64,000 nt of DNA from Nereocystis luetkeana. Its lineage: Eukaryota > Sar > Phaeophyceae > Laminariales > Laminariaceae. Shown one piece after another: positions 39,841-53,400 of this stretch (position 1 is its first letter; each line of letters begins with the position of its first letter). Where the stretch lies: the NCBI GenBank assembly GCA_031213475.1, contig JARUPZ010000010.1, positions 4,876,776-4,940,775 of the forward strand. The letters are read 5' to 3'. The notes beneath the pieces were generated by a model that was not told the DNA's origin, did not search any database, and was given only the letters and a program-made list of their open reading frames with translations. Made by a program: the position numbers and the translations under genes.

Positions 39841-42800
39841 CCACAGGGCATGAACGACGACACCCCCCAGGAGGAGAGCAGTGAACGTGAGGCCGAGAGG
39901 CAAAGACAGACTCGCCTCCCGATAGCCGACGCGGACGCCGCAAGCTGCTCCATCCTAGGGTACGACAGCGAGAACACCCGGCAGAAGGCGCCCCTCGGGG
40001 TGCTGCCTATCTTCGTCCGAATCATGTACTCCCGCAGTACCCTAAGCGCAGCAAATGTGTCCGAGTACATCCCACGATCGAACACGGATTGCGCCATCTG
40101 TTAGCGAGGCCCGGTCGCCGTGGGGAGGAATGAGGGCGGAGGACGGGGGGAGGGGCCGGGCGGGCGAAAGCACAGACTTAGCATAGCGACAGCGGAAAGC
40201 AGGAAGGAAATATGACACGGGAAAAAAGACCAAGACGTGCCTCATGGTGATGCGCCGCAATACGGTAGAGAGCGGTACGGTAAAAAACACCGAGGCTGAT
40301 ACACAAGCAAGAGTAGGGTGGGACGCAACGACGAACGACGGCATGGTGGAGAATGGGTGGGGCGAGAAGGAAGGGGATGGAATCGAACGGGGTGAGTCAG
40401 AATAGGGTGGAGCAAATCGGGACGCGAGTGGAGAAGGTTGAAACGCACGGAACAGGAACGGGATCAGGGCAGGGTCGAGGCAAAACAGAGCACGCTGAGC
40501 CAGGGAGACACGGGGCGGGGGGTGCGGAGCAAAACTCCTGGGGCGCTACACGGGATTCAAGGGTCGTAAGGAGCAAATAGGAAGCGAAATGGCGATCACA
40601 CCATGTCGAACACTGTGCGCTGCTACTCCCGAAGGCGGCCACGCGGGAAACACTGGGTGCCGAGCGGGGCGTTTGAGGATCGGCCGTACGCGATGCGACG
40701 CAATCGATCTGCCGGTTGACCGAATCGGCCGAGTCGACCACAGACGAACCCACGAGCTAGGCCGCTCGGTCGATCAAAGGCACCCACAACGGGGCCACGA
40801 ACCACCGATGCCTGAACATTTCATCAGGGGTAAAACACGACCTTTATAGGGCAGCGCGACGAAACCGACGAAGGCGGCCAATGAATCCTCAAGTCAAAAC
40901 ACCTACACTGGTGTAATTACATGCCTGGTACTTGGTACCTGGCACAACGTTTCTCGCTCACATGACAAGCACACAATACGATAACTCACGAAGGACTGGC
41001 CCACGACGCGGTTGCACTCATCCGGGTCCCCGTGCACCAGGTGGCTCGCGCGATGGAACGGCGTGGAGGTGGCGGAGAGCACCGCGGCTATCGCTACAGC
41101 TTCGCTCACGATGCCCAGACGCGCGCCGAGCGCAACCTGAAGGCGATCCGCAGAAAACGAGACCACGAAAAAAATGGGAAAAAGAAGAAACAAAAAACAA
41201 AACAGCTCCGTACGTGGTACCAGTACGCGGGAAAAGGGAAACGAAACAGTTACCTGGCACCAATAAGGGGAAAAGGAAAAACAAGACAGCAGCGTGGCGA
41301 AAAAGGAAAACGAAACAGAAACAGCTACCTCGTACCTGGTACCAGTACGTAGTACCATCGATAGGAGAAAAAAGGTGAAACAGCCACGTACCACTCCGAA
41401 CGGCAATGTAAGGACCGTTCGCGTATAGATATGGATACCCAACGACCCTTACGTTTCCGTCCAGATGTGGTACGTACTACTCGACGCAAACAAATAATAG
41501 TAACAACAATTACGACAGCTGCAGTACGCTCGTGGCGACGAAATGTTGAAACAACAGAAAGCGCGTTATGACTAACTGCGCTCCATCACCACCCAAACAT
41601 GACTACTGTAGACCGAAAACATGAACCATGCCATCGGCAATCGAAATCATGGATACAGTGCAGTAACCGCGTACAGTCTCCTTGTTTGTGAGTGGCACGG
41701 ACGGCCTCATCGTCGAGTGGTCGTTTCCGGCGGAAACCCACCAGAGCTACTGAAACTCAAAAAACAAAAACGAGATGCCCTCTCAACAAAATGGCATCGT
41801 CTGAGAAAACGCTGTCGGACGAAAAGTTGATGCGACTAACGCATTGGGCACGAGCTCTGGAGTCTCGACCTCAACCCTTGCACTACTGCACTGTACAGAA
41901 ACAAATATCTGACTCTAATTCGTGCCCGGAGCGGGCGTGCGGTCCTAAACGAGCCAAGGTGTAGGCTCAACAGAGCTTTGTTTCCTTTTTAGTGCGGCTC
42001 GGTTCGGGGCGGCGTCCTTGACGTCAAAACAAACCAAACAATTTTGCAAGGCAGGCCCTCCATTTGAGCCCATCCGCGTAGGTTGGCCGCGGAGGGTGCC
42101 CCACACCGAAACTGGCGATTCCGAAAGGAACTCCGTAGGCAAGGTACCGGCAATAGCTACTACGGAGGGTGGTGGCTAGGTAACGGTTTTTTTTCAGTTT
42201 CTTCATTTTTTCCCACAAAAAGAACAAGAACAACAGCCAGAAACATACTTCGGACGTACACATTACCACTACATTGGTGTACGAGGATGAGGCCACAGTT
42301 TTAGTTCGACGCCCAGCGGTAGTCGAGTAATCAACGCATTACAACACCCCTCGCTCGAAAACCAAAGACAGCACGCAGTAGATTAACCGGTCATACACCA
42401 ACCCCCTGCTTAGTCGGTGAAAACCCGACATGCTCCGTCCCGGCATTGTAGGGATGCGAGGGTCTATGGTCATACGACTACGGCCATGCGTGAGATCGAG
42501 TACATCTCTCCTATCGAGTACCCCCCCCCCCCCCCCCCCCCCCCCCCCTTCTGTCCCGCTTCTCTCCACCGTTTCGTTTCCACCCGTCTGTCTCTCCGTT
42601 CCGTCAACGTACCATGCGGCCCAGCTCAAGGTCGACCCCTAGACCTGACGCGAAACGCCCCGTGTCTGTAAGAATCCCCTCGTCATCGGGCGTCGAGATG
42701 AACCCCATGGCGTGGAGAGACTCCAGGCTGCGCTGCACCGAATCCATGTCTGGCGGTTCCAAAGTGCTCTGCAGGTTTTGGAGATGAGAGATATGAGGAA

Positions 42801-45800
42801 GAGTGGGGGGTAGGGGAGGTGGCGGGGGGGGGGGGGGGGGGGCACTCATATCATGCATGGCCGTAGTCGTATAACCATAGACCCTCCCCCGCATCCCAAC
42901 AAACCCGGGACGCAGCTCGTCGGGTTTTCACAGACCAGACATTGGTGGAACCAAGCGCGAAGCGCCGTGAGGTGTCCGGCGAGGCTCATGAAAGGTGATT
43001 TGCATCCTACGAAGAACCGCTTGTGATGAGGGCTTTCTTGCAGGTGGATGACAGCGTCGTAAGTATTTGAGGGGTGGGGGCATGCACAACTGGTAGCGAG
43101 GGGGTGGTGGGGTGTTCACACGTCTCTGTGCGGCTGCTGCTTTGTGTTGGCGAAACAAAAGTGACTCGAAGCGGCTCGGCTGCGTCAGATAGTTCGCCGC
43201 AATCGAAACACGACACACCCCGGCCAAGTCGGGGAGAGAAAACAGCATCGCACCGGGCCAGACAGCCATCAGATCGAGCTTGAGGGAGTCATTGTGCTGC
43301 TCCTGCTGCTTGCGGTCGTTCAAAAACTGACGCAGCAAAACCAGCACAAGACACAGACCACCTTCATCTTCAACACGCGTACTGCCGCCCCGTCATCCTG
43401 TGACTTCGGCCATCGCCACCAACCAACATGGTACCACACCGCGCAGCACGACAACCGACTGGATCACCACGCACCTTTAGTACGGGCACAACGGGACTGT
43501 CCGGCATCATGCTCTTCAGGTCGAGCACCAGGGAGTCCAGGGGCAGTCGCTTTATCTCCGAGTCGGCGTGCTCGCTCATTAGTCTCTCCCCCATGACCCT
43601 CGAGTAGAGTTTGTACACGGTGCCGGGCCGGACCCGTCCCGTCCTGAAAAAAAAGAAAAAATAACGCAAGCCACAAGAATACGAAACAAAAGGCGGCGGC
43701 GGCGGCAGCAGCAGCAGCAGCGGCAGCGGCAGCAGCAGCATGCATGCATGAGCAATGCCTCCGGTAGGTAGGTCGCAAGAGAGGGGGCAGGAAAGTACAT
43801 GCTGGTGTGGTCGCGAATGCGAGCCTCCGCTGTGAATAATTCCCTCGGGCATTTCCAAGGCCTTCATGAGTGCGTTACGTACTGCTGGAACGTTCGTCAG
43901 ATGTGTCACAAGCACCTGGTTGTAAGAGTATATAGGGTGGATGGAGCTTCGAAGATACCGACCCAGTTCACTTCAAGCCAACGACAGAAAACACATGCAC
44001 TAACATCGACCAGGTACGAACAAAAGCAAAAGTTCAAGTACCGAAACGTGTGTAATAAAAGAAGAAAACAACACAATACTATGCAATGCGCGATACCATC
44101 GATACCACCATCCCGGTATGAAAAAAAAAACGAAGAGTCGATAACGAGCATGTTTGCACTCTGCTGACGAGTATATAAGCACTCTGCTGGGTAAAGAAGC
44201 TACCACACGTGCGGAAGTGTTTGTTGAGAAAACCCACCTGCCCGCCCGCTGCATCGCTGAAGCTCTCGATATCCACACAGGCGTTAGCGTGCGCCTCTGA
44301 GTGCGCTGGTCGAACATCATCTACAAAGCAAACCGGGGAGGTGACGGGTGCGTTCAGAAAGGAGAAAACATAAGACATCGTTAAATCGCGCGCCGTACGA
44401 TATATCGCTTCGAGCTGGCCAATGTCAGCAAAACTTCAAGTCACGGCCCCGCGCTCCCAGTAGTAACCCTGCCCCACCCAACCCTACCATGTTCTACCTT
44501 CATACCACACCACCACACCATACTATACCGTACCATACCATGCCATACCATACTATACTATACCATGCCATACCATACCATACCATACCATACCATACCA
44601 TACCATACCATACCATACCATACCATGCCATGCCATGCCATGCCATGCCATACCATGCCATACCATACCATACCATACCATACCATACCATACTGCACCA
44701 TACCATACCTTGCCCGCACCGTTCTCCGCGCCGGGCACCGCGAACGCAAGCTTCGCCGCCATGCCATATTAGGCGAACCGCAGCCATAGGGGTCGCGGTG
44801 AGCAGCGCCTCCCTTGGAAGAGGTGCAACGTACATCACAGCCCAAACAACTTCGAGCGAAAACAAAAAAACACAAACAGACACACAAACACACACGTGAC
44901 GCAAAACGTGACGCACATGCGAGAGAAAAAAAAACTGTCTCTCGGGAGAGAATTGATCACCACGAGCACGGTACCTGAAAATCAAAACAAACCATGAAAC
45001 ACAGACACCAAGGGAATACACGTGAGACACGCGCGAGAAAGAACAAATTTTGAAGGGGGGAGAGAGACTACCACGAGCACCTGCTTGCAAGATCCCAGAC
45101 AGATGACATTGTCGACGTCGGGCAGGGTGATGGAGCTCTCGGCGCTGTTGGTAGCCACGACCACCTTCACGACCCCTTTTCCCGCGGGCAAAAACGCCGA
45201 CATCATCTCCTCCTTGGGCAACTCCGAGTGAAAAGGCACCACCTGCTTGCGGAGGCATCGAAAGTGAAAAGGCACAGTGAACGGGAGGGGAGAGAGGCAG
45301 GGAGAGGAGCGTACGCGGATTGTGTTAGGAGCGTTGTGTCCTATCCAACGAAGAATGCGTCGAGGAAGCATGCGCGATGGAAAAAGGGGGCAGGAGACGA
45401 GGAGGCGGAAGTCGTACGAGAGACGGCGTGGGGGGGAGATTTTTCTCGAGACAAAATATTGGGCCCAGAACATGGTGAAGAGGCTGGGGGAGGTAGAGTT
45501 AAAGTAGAGTATGGTGAGTTGAGTATAGTATAGTATTAATAGGGTAGATTATAATACAGTATGGGAAGGGGGCGGGCAGTACAGCAGCACAGGACAGGCG
45601 TACAGTAGAGCACACTGCAGCAGGGTACAGCGCGACACAGCACCGCACAGTACAGCCCAGCCCAATGTACGAGGGGCTGCGATCCTCGCCTTACCTTGTA
45701 CGTGACGTCGGCGGACGAGATGAGCTCGAAGAGATCCATGATGGCGAGGATGGAAGCCATGCCCGGGACGAAAACCAGAACAGCCGACCCGGGCGATCCG

Positions 45801-47613
45801 ACAGCCCGCGCCACCTGCACCGCAAGGCTGTGCTGAACGGTCAAAACCTGAGGTCGGAAAAATGAACGGGGGGGGGGGGGGGCGTACTCATTTGATGCTT
45901 GCCTTAGTCAGTTGACCGTTGACCACGCATCCCTTTCGAGACGGAGCACCGTTTCTACTTCTAATAGAGACACTTTCACCACTTGGGCGCAATCTACGTT
46001 GTTTCCCATATTACGTACGTCGTGCACATAATTTGCTTTGTTAAATCTTATCCCCTTCCTATTTCGCCGCCTGTGGTCAGAAACAGATCATTATCGCAAT
46101 GCAAACGGGACGTTTGGAGGTGACACCAAGCAAGCTATTACCGGTGCACGACAAAGCCGGCGGCATGGTAGTCTAAGTGGTCAGCGACACCAGAGACAAA
46201 ATATTCGCCTCTAAAGAGTGTTGCTAACATTGAAAATGGGTTCAACATGTCGCCAGTTGGGGGAGAGGACGCAGAGGCGGCGATACTAAAGGCTGCAGAC
46301 AAGGCGCGGTTGCAGTGGAAAGTCCAACGAAATACGCTACACCCTTTGGCGCGTCGGCAAGCGGGAAACGGGCGGAGCAGGAGCGGGACACGAGGGCGAA
46401 ATAGGGGCAGATAAGCCAATCACCTTGCGGTGCGACAAGGTGCGACAAACTGCAAAGACTTCGTGTTTTTCTCCCGCAAGGTGGGACGTGATGCTTCCTT
46501 CGCCCGAACGCAAGGAGGGCGACGCTACAGCTGTCCTGTGTTTGAAAGAGTGTGGGCCCATGCGCGCTGCGGGGAGGGGGGGGGGGGGTCGGTTACCTGG
46601 GCATTCGGGGTGCTCTCGCCGCTACTGGTGGCTTGGACGAGGCTGCGGCAAGCTTTCCTCATGACCTGTCGGTAGCTCAGCTCGTCCGCCAGCTCGTCGA
46701 CGTACACTTCCCTGCAGATGGTGTGAAAAACACCACAAACCAATCAAATACGTAGGCACAAAAAAGTGAAAAAAGGGAACATGAGGATATTGTGCCATGT
46801 ACCCCGGTAGCGCAAAGCGGAAGCTCTCGCGCCAATCCAACTCTCAACGAACCATTTCTCGTAGAAGACCTACGTGACTCAAAAAAACATGTGGCCCTGT
46901 TTCGTCCTCGCCCGACCGCAGAATCGGAACGCCCCCCCCTCCCAGCACCGAGTACACCCCCCCCCCCCCTCCCAGCACCGTCTCCTCTCCCGGGGCCAAA
47001 TCTACAATACATTCGCATCGGTTCTCGAGCAGCAGAAGCAATGCTCCCTGCACCGAAGCATTTTACGTTATGCTCGCTTAACCCTTCAACGTCTAAATAC
47101 GGCAAAAGCTATCCCACTCTAATTACAAATGGTTTTCCCAGAAAAGCGTGCGTGCCGTCGTAAAAAAGGGGTTAATACAGCACTCCAAGGCCTGGGGGGG
47201 GGAATTACTTGGAATGAGAGAACGTGATTTCGGCAGTAGAGCCAAGAGTTGATCAAACCTCCCAAAAACAACATCGGAGTACCAGCACTTTAGTTCTCAA
47301 GAATCGTGCCGGCTTGGTTCTGTAGCGTGATGTTGCCCCCCCTCCCTCCACCTCCCCTGCCGTCTTACCTGATTGGAAAACGCTTCGAGCCGACGAAGAG
47401 AGGGAGCGTGCTCAGGCCGTAGTAGTTGCTCACCAGCCTCGCGGAGAGCGTTGCGCTCATGACGATCACGCGCAAGTCGGGGTGGGTGTCCATTAGCCTC
47501 TTGGCAAAGAAACAGAGAAGGTCCGTGTCCACGGAACGCTCGTGCACCTGCGTGGGGCCACATCGAGCAGGCGGGGAGCCAGGAAGATACAGTCAGTCAG
47601 ACAGTCAGTCAGT

Positions 47614-47659
<46 letters not shown>

Positions 47660-50411
47660 CACGGACGGACAGGCAGACAAGAGACACAAACGCGAGAAAC
47701 ATACAGGGACTGACAAACAAAGCCCGCGCGTGCAAATAAATTGAACCAACCATTGAACCAACGAACATAACGCCCAACCACACAACCACGCCTGCTTGCG
47801 TAACCCTCCCCCAAAGCCGCTGCCGCCGCGGCAGAATCCGCAGGAGCCCGCACACCCAAGTACCACCCACCCACCCACCCACCTCATCGATGATGAGATG
47901 CGTGTGAGAATCCAACAGCCCCGGGCTGTTCGCGATCAGCCTGACGATGTACCCCGTCGTGGCGAACGTCACCTCCGCCCCCCTAGGCCCCTCCCTCACG
48001 CCGTGCCCCAGCCGCATGGCCACGTTCCACTTGCCCCCGGATTCCTCCGCCTCCTCCCGTACACGCTGCGCGAGCGCGCGGGTCGCCGCGCGCCTCGGCT
48101 GGGAGACGAACATCTTCGCGCGACGCCCGCCCCGCGCCATGGCGTCCTCGACGAGCATGACCGGCAGCCGCGAGCTTTTCCCGCTCCCGGTCTCACCGTG
48201 GATGACCGTCACTCGATTGTTTCTGACATGCTCGAGGATCTTCTCTCGGTGAGCGTCGATCGGCAAGGTCAATGGCGGGCTCTGAGCACCCCCCCCCGGC
48301 CCCCCGCTGCTGTCGGCGACACCGTTCGCAGACCCCATCCCCGACCCCGCCCCCCCCTCCGCCTCCGCCCCCGCGACATCTTCCTCTAGTTCGCCGTCGC
48401 CCACCATCTCGGGCCTGGCGTTATCCGCTCGGTAATCGTTGAGGAGGGCGTGAAAGCTGGGCCCGTGAAAGTGATTGAGGGGCATCACGAGCGGCGGACG
48501 GGAAGGTCGGTCCGCGTTTTTCTCAGAAGAAACGCCATCGGGAGGGACCGGCGGGGAGACCGCCGCCGCCGCCGCCGCCGCATCTGAATCGTTGGCGGCG
48601 GCTGCAGCGGTGGCGGCGGCGGCGGAAGGGGTGGGAGGAGTGGAAGAGGAGGCGGAAGCAGCGGCGGCATCTTGGTCGAGGATACCCCGACTTCGGTACG
48701 CTTCCAAGAGGTTCTGCTGGTAGCGCATCGAGAGGAGGACATCTGCCCACTTAACCTGCAAGAAGGGGCGAGATTTTTACACAGTTCAAGCCAGCGAACG
48801 AGCGAGCGAGCGCGAAGAAGGGGGAGCGGGTGTACTCATGCCATGCATGGCCTCAGTCGTATTCCCATAGACCGTCGCATCCCCGCAATGCTGGGGGGAG
48901 GTAGGGGGGGGGGTACTCGATATCATGAATGGCCGTGGTTGTATGACCAAGACCCTCGCATCTCTACGATGCCGAGACGGAACACGTCGGGTTTTCACCG
49001 ACCAGGCAGACATTGCTTGCACCAAACACGAAGCGCCGTGAGGTGTTGAGCGAGTCGCATGGAGCTGCATCCTACTGAGACCGCTCGTGAGGCCGGCATG
49101 CAAAAAGATGACAGCGTCAACGAGTTTATTTATTTTCCGGTGTGGTCACTTCCAGATACAGAAATGGGGGTACTATGTAACTGCCTCGTGGAGGCCTTAC
49201 CATAACAAAACGTGACACGATAATCCCCTTGTGCGGATTAAAGGCTCTCCACCCCGCACAGACGATCTTCTGCAACTCGATAGCCAGCGTTGACCGGCCG
49301 GCAAAAACAACGATAAAAAAACGGCACCCCGGTTGACCAGCTCACGTAGAAGGCGGAATGAATTACAATGTCGTAGGCAACCGACGCCAACCCAACCTGT
49401 ATACATTAGGGGGGCGCCAAGCGACCAAAAACAACACTCTGCTTGCTAGCTTCGCCTGCCCACTTGCTGTGCCCTTCGGCAAAGAGGGTGCTGGTCGCCG
49501 ACTATCTGGCGGCCGAGAAAATCACGGCCGGCCCACAAAGAGCTAGCGCGTGCCAGGCGCCTACGGAATCCACACCAACAGCTGCGCGTGCACAATACGA
49601 GGCCAAAGCCGTTTAACGTTAAGCTTGTCCTTGTTCCCTCTCCCTCCCCCTCTCTTTACATCGGAGACAGCACCTCAGCCCCGGCCCCTTCCTTTCTCGC
49701 CCCTCACCCTCACGCCGTCGGGCAGCTCCATCCTCTTCCCGAGAGCGACGCCCCACAGCGCCGTCCGTCGCGCGCCGGCCTCGACGCGCTCGCCCTCTCG
49801 GCCGTCCTCCTCCCCCGCCCTCCACGCGCCGCTCCGACTCCAAACCCGCCCCCCTCCCCCCCCCGGGACGGCCTCCTCCTGGTCCACCGTCCGCTGCAGC
49901 GCCTCCAGGACGGCTTCCCCGAACGGCTTCGACAGCAGCTCCGACTGGAGCTCCGCCTCCACCACGTCCAACCTCGTGAGTGGCGGCGGCGCCGCCACTC
50001 TCGCCTGCTGCCCCCGTCGGACCCCTCTCCCGTGGTCACCGCCGAACCCACCCCCGCCGGCGAGCCCTTTGCGGGCGCCGCGCTTCTTCTTTAACCGCCT
50101 CGTGTGCCGGTTACCCCCGGCATCTCCTCCTCCTCCTCCTCCTCCTCTCCCTCCACTGGCGTCCTCCGCGCCCCGGCTCCGCAGCCCCGGGAGCCCTCCC
50201 CCAGCTTCCGCGGCGACGGCCTCGTCCTCCTCCTCCTCGGCCGGGTCGTCCGGGAATCCGTCCAGCGGCTCGAGCGCGTACAGCGCCCGGGAGAAGCTTA
50301 CCGCACGCTGGGCCGCCTCCAGCTCCTCGTGGCGCCGCGCCGCTTCCGTTTCCTCCTCTGCCCTTCCCTCCGCGGCTTCAGTCTCAACCGCCGCGAACGC
50401 GCCCTCCTCCA

Positions 50412-50444
<33 letters not shown>

Positions 50445-53400
50445 CTGCTGTCGCTGCTGCTGCCGCCCCCTCTCCCTCCCCCCCCCCGGCCCCCGCCGCC
50501 TCCACCCCCGCCCCTGCACCCCCGGCTACAGTCTTTCCTGCGCCGTTCACCTGTCCCGGCGTGTCCGCCCCCTCGCCAATCGGCAGCGTGAGCACTCCAT
50601 TCGAAGAAACCTTTGAATATCGTTCCGGCGAAGGGCCTTCCTTGCTATTCTCTTCTTCCGGGTACTCTTCCACTTCTGCGCCTTCTTCGGCTTCTTCGCT
50701 GTCATCGACGCTGCCACCGTTGCGGAACGGAGCAGGCCGTGGGGGAGGCCTGGCATCCACCCTGAAGCCGGGCCCCCGGGCCTGGATCCACTCGAGCGTC
50801 TGGGATGGGGGCGTACCACCAGGCCGTACATACAGGCGAAGGGGAGCGCGGAGGGTGGAGAGAGGAGTAAGGCGGAGACAGACGCGGTGGACACGGCTTA
50901 GCGGGAGGGGGGTAGGGGGTAACACCTGAGGGATGAAACATAAATCGGGAAGAAAGCGGCGACTACACGTAAACGCCGAGACCTCGCGAAATAACCCTCA
51001 GCACGCCGTTGAAGTTGTATCTCGTTCATTCCGTCCCGTTTGCCCCTCCGACCGCCCTCACTCCAACCACCCCCAACTCCCACCACATCGAACTCCCACC
51101 CCTCCAAACTTGCTTCTTGGCTCGCCTCAAAGGGGCAGACCGGTCTCACTCGCCAGAGGTCCCGCCGAAACACACACGCCTAAAACCCTCTTCGATAACG
51201 GCTCATCAATGGCTTTCAAATCAAGCAGCCAGGGGTATTAAAATCGCGTACTCTCGCAATACACCTCTTCTTGCGCCCCCCCCCCCCCCCCCCACCCTCT
51301 CGCCCCCCCGCTGCCCCCCCCCTCTCACTAGGCTCCCCTGCCCATCAACACCCCTACGCATTACTCTCCCATCTTAACTACCAGCGGTAATAACCTAACG
51401 AAATAAAAAACATGACCAGATATCTCCCCTCCCCATCCCCCGCCTGACCCCCAACCTCTCAAACTCCCCTCTCCCCTGTCCCCATCGTTCTTTTTCGCAA
51501 AAACGCCTCCACTTACCCTCTCAGGTCTTCCCTTGTTGCGCCCACTCACACCCAGGTGCCCAAACGACAAGTGACGCGTGTAATCGTTCCCCATGAATAT
51601 GGCCCATTCCACCACCTGGTCCTCGTCTATGCCGCAGAGCTCTGCCAGCCGCGGGCGAGTCCAGACGCGCGCCTCTACTCCGCCTCCTTCTTCCATCACC
51701 TGGCGGGCAAGGCGCGCGGGAAGTAGAAGAGAGGCATCGCGCATGGGGGGAGGGGCGGGGTGGGGGCATGCCCAAAATAAAAACCGAAAGCAAGGGTTTA
51801 GAAACGAAACACTAGAGAAACAAAATAACATATGTTGAAGTATGACATTTAGAGAGGGGAAAAACAACAACTACAGTAGCACGAGTCACGAGAGAAAAAA
51901 CGCTATGAGAGTGTTCGAACCCTAGTTGGCGGTGGCCTCAAGCTCGGCGTTTTTGTTGTTGTTACCTTCAGGCCACGGAAGTGGATGTAACGGCAGCGCT
52001 CGAAGATAAAGTAGTCGCTGTCGCCGCCCAAGGCGAACGTTCTCCCCGTCGGGTCTGCCGCGCTAGCTTTGGCAACCTCCTGGTCGGCCTCGCCAGTGCA
52101 CCTTCGCGGATTCGACGGGGTCGAGCAAAACGGGACGCCGTGATTGTTGCAACAACCGGCATCGACATCTCCCGGTTGCAGCCAGCACAGCAAGGCCGGG
52201 TGCTGCAAGACAGCACTGCATATCGAGAAAAAACGTCAACTAGTACGGGGGAGGAAAAAAGTAGATCAGAACAAAATATGTACGCTGTGCAAACATAGGG
52301 GATGCCTGGTACATGGTTTTGGGGTTCCTAAAAAGGGTGCTGGACACTATGGCCGACCCGTCATAGTAGTGGCTACGTACTGTAGTCGAGTGTTTCCGAA
52401 ACCAAAACAAACACTGTGATCAAACGCGCACCCCACTTCAGAGCAGGCGCCAGGTGCGTGATTCCTAACAGAAGCATATCACAGCAACATCAGTAGCACC
52501 ACAGACAACCTGCTAGATGGCAGGGCACAATACCCACGTGGGCCGAACAAAACTCGCAAAAGCAAAGCCCAAAACATCGTACGAAATCAAATCAAGTTGC
52601 AACGACGGAAAAGCTAGCTACCACATCAACACAAACCCCAAGAACCAAAAGCTCCAACGATCAAAAGCACGGAGTGTTGGAAAATCTTCTCGAGGCCCAC
52701 GTTGCCGACGCACAGTGGTGCTCCCGCTACTACGGGGAACCGTAGTAAATAGCACTAAATATCGTTAGTAAGAAAAGGGGAAAATACAGGATTTTGTGTG
52801 TACCGTAGGTCCTATTTACTATGGTCCCCCGCAGTAAGAGTCGGCATGCGCGCAACACACTGTTCACGAATTCTCCCATAAAACAACTACGATTTGATAC
52901 AACCGAACAGAACGGCAGAGCGAGTTTGATTTTTCAAGACGAGCGCTGATGCTTGCGTGCGTATCCCCGGTCGCCAAAAGTCGGGCAAACGGTTTCGAAC
53001 AACTCTACTGTCTGAGCACCGGGTATTCTACGAAAGGCATAAAATCTACCGCGGGTTTGATCCAATAATGCACAGCCATTTTATGCTTCCTACAACAGAA
53101 ACAAAAAAACTCAACTACAAGCAGTAACAAAAAACAGCGTCATGTCAGAGTGGGCAGTAGAGAGCAGCGTCCGTAACTCACTCGACCACCTTCACCCCTG
53201 AGGAGCGCAGCGACGCGTAGAACTGCGCGCCCGCCATCTTGGGAGCGGGGAAAGAGTTAACGCTGCGGTCGGGCCCCACCCCCGCGCCCACGAACGCGCC
53301 CCCGCCATCCAGAGTGTACCCGTACAGCCGAGCGAAACTCTCGGCGACGTTCTCCCTCCGATGCTCTCTCGTCACGGCCTTCATCTTGCGGCTGCGGCCG

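Noticed and set aside
39558-39884. Plus-strand Asn-rich frame
   Set aside because: Derived from a degenerate (AAC)n microsatellite in an intron; no flanking plus-strand exons.
44500-45258. Minus-strand frame rich in YGMVWYGMV
   Set aside because: Produced by the (ACCAT)n array; it overlaps a genuine helicase exon in a different frame.
49201-49406. Minus-strand ATG-less frame starting MYTGWVGVG as the helicase 5' end
   Set aside because: It is in a different frame from the in-phase KIVCAGWRAF reading and shows no continuity with the 48755 exon.
49550-50929. Plus-strand 459-residue Ser/Pro/Ala-rich frame
   Set aside because: Antisense of exon 6, open because of extreme GC content; the minus strand has phased splice sites and family-like segments.
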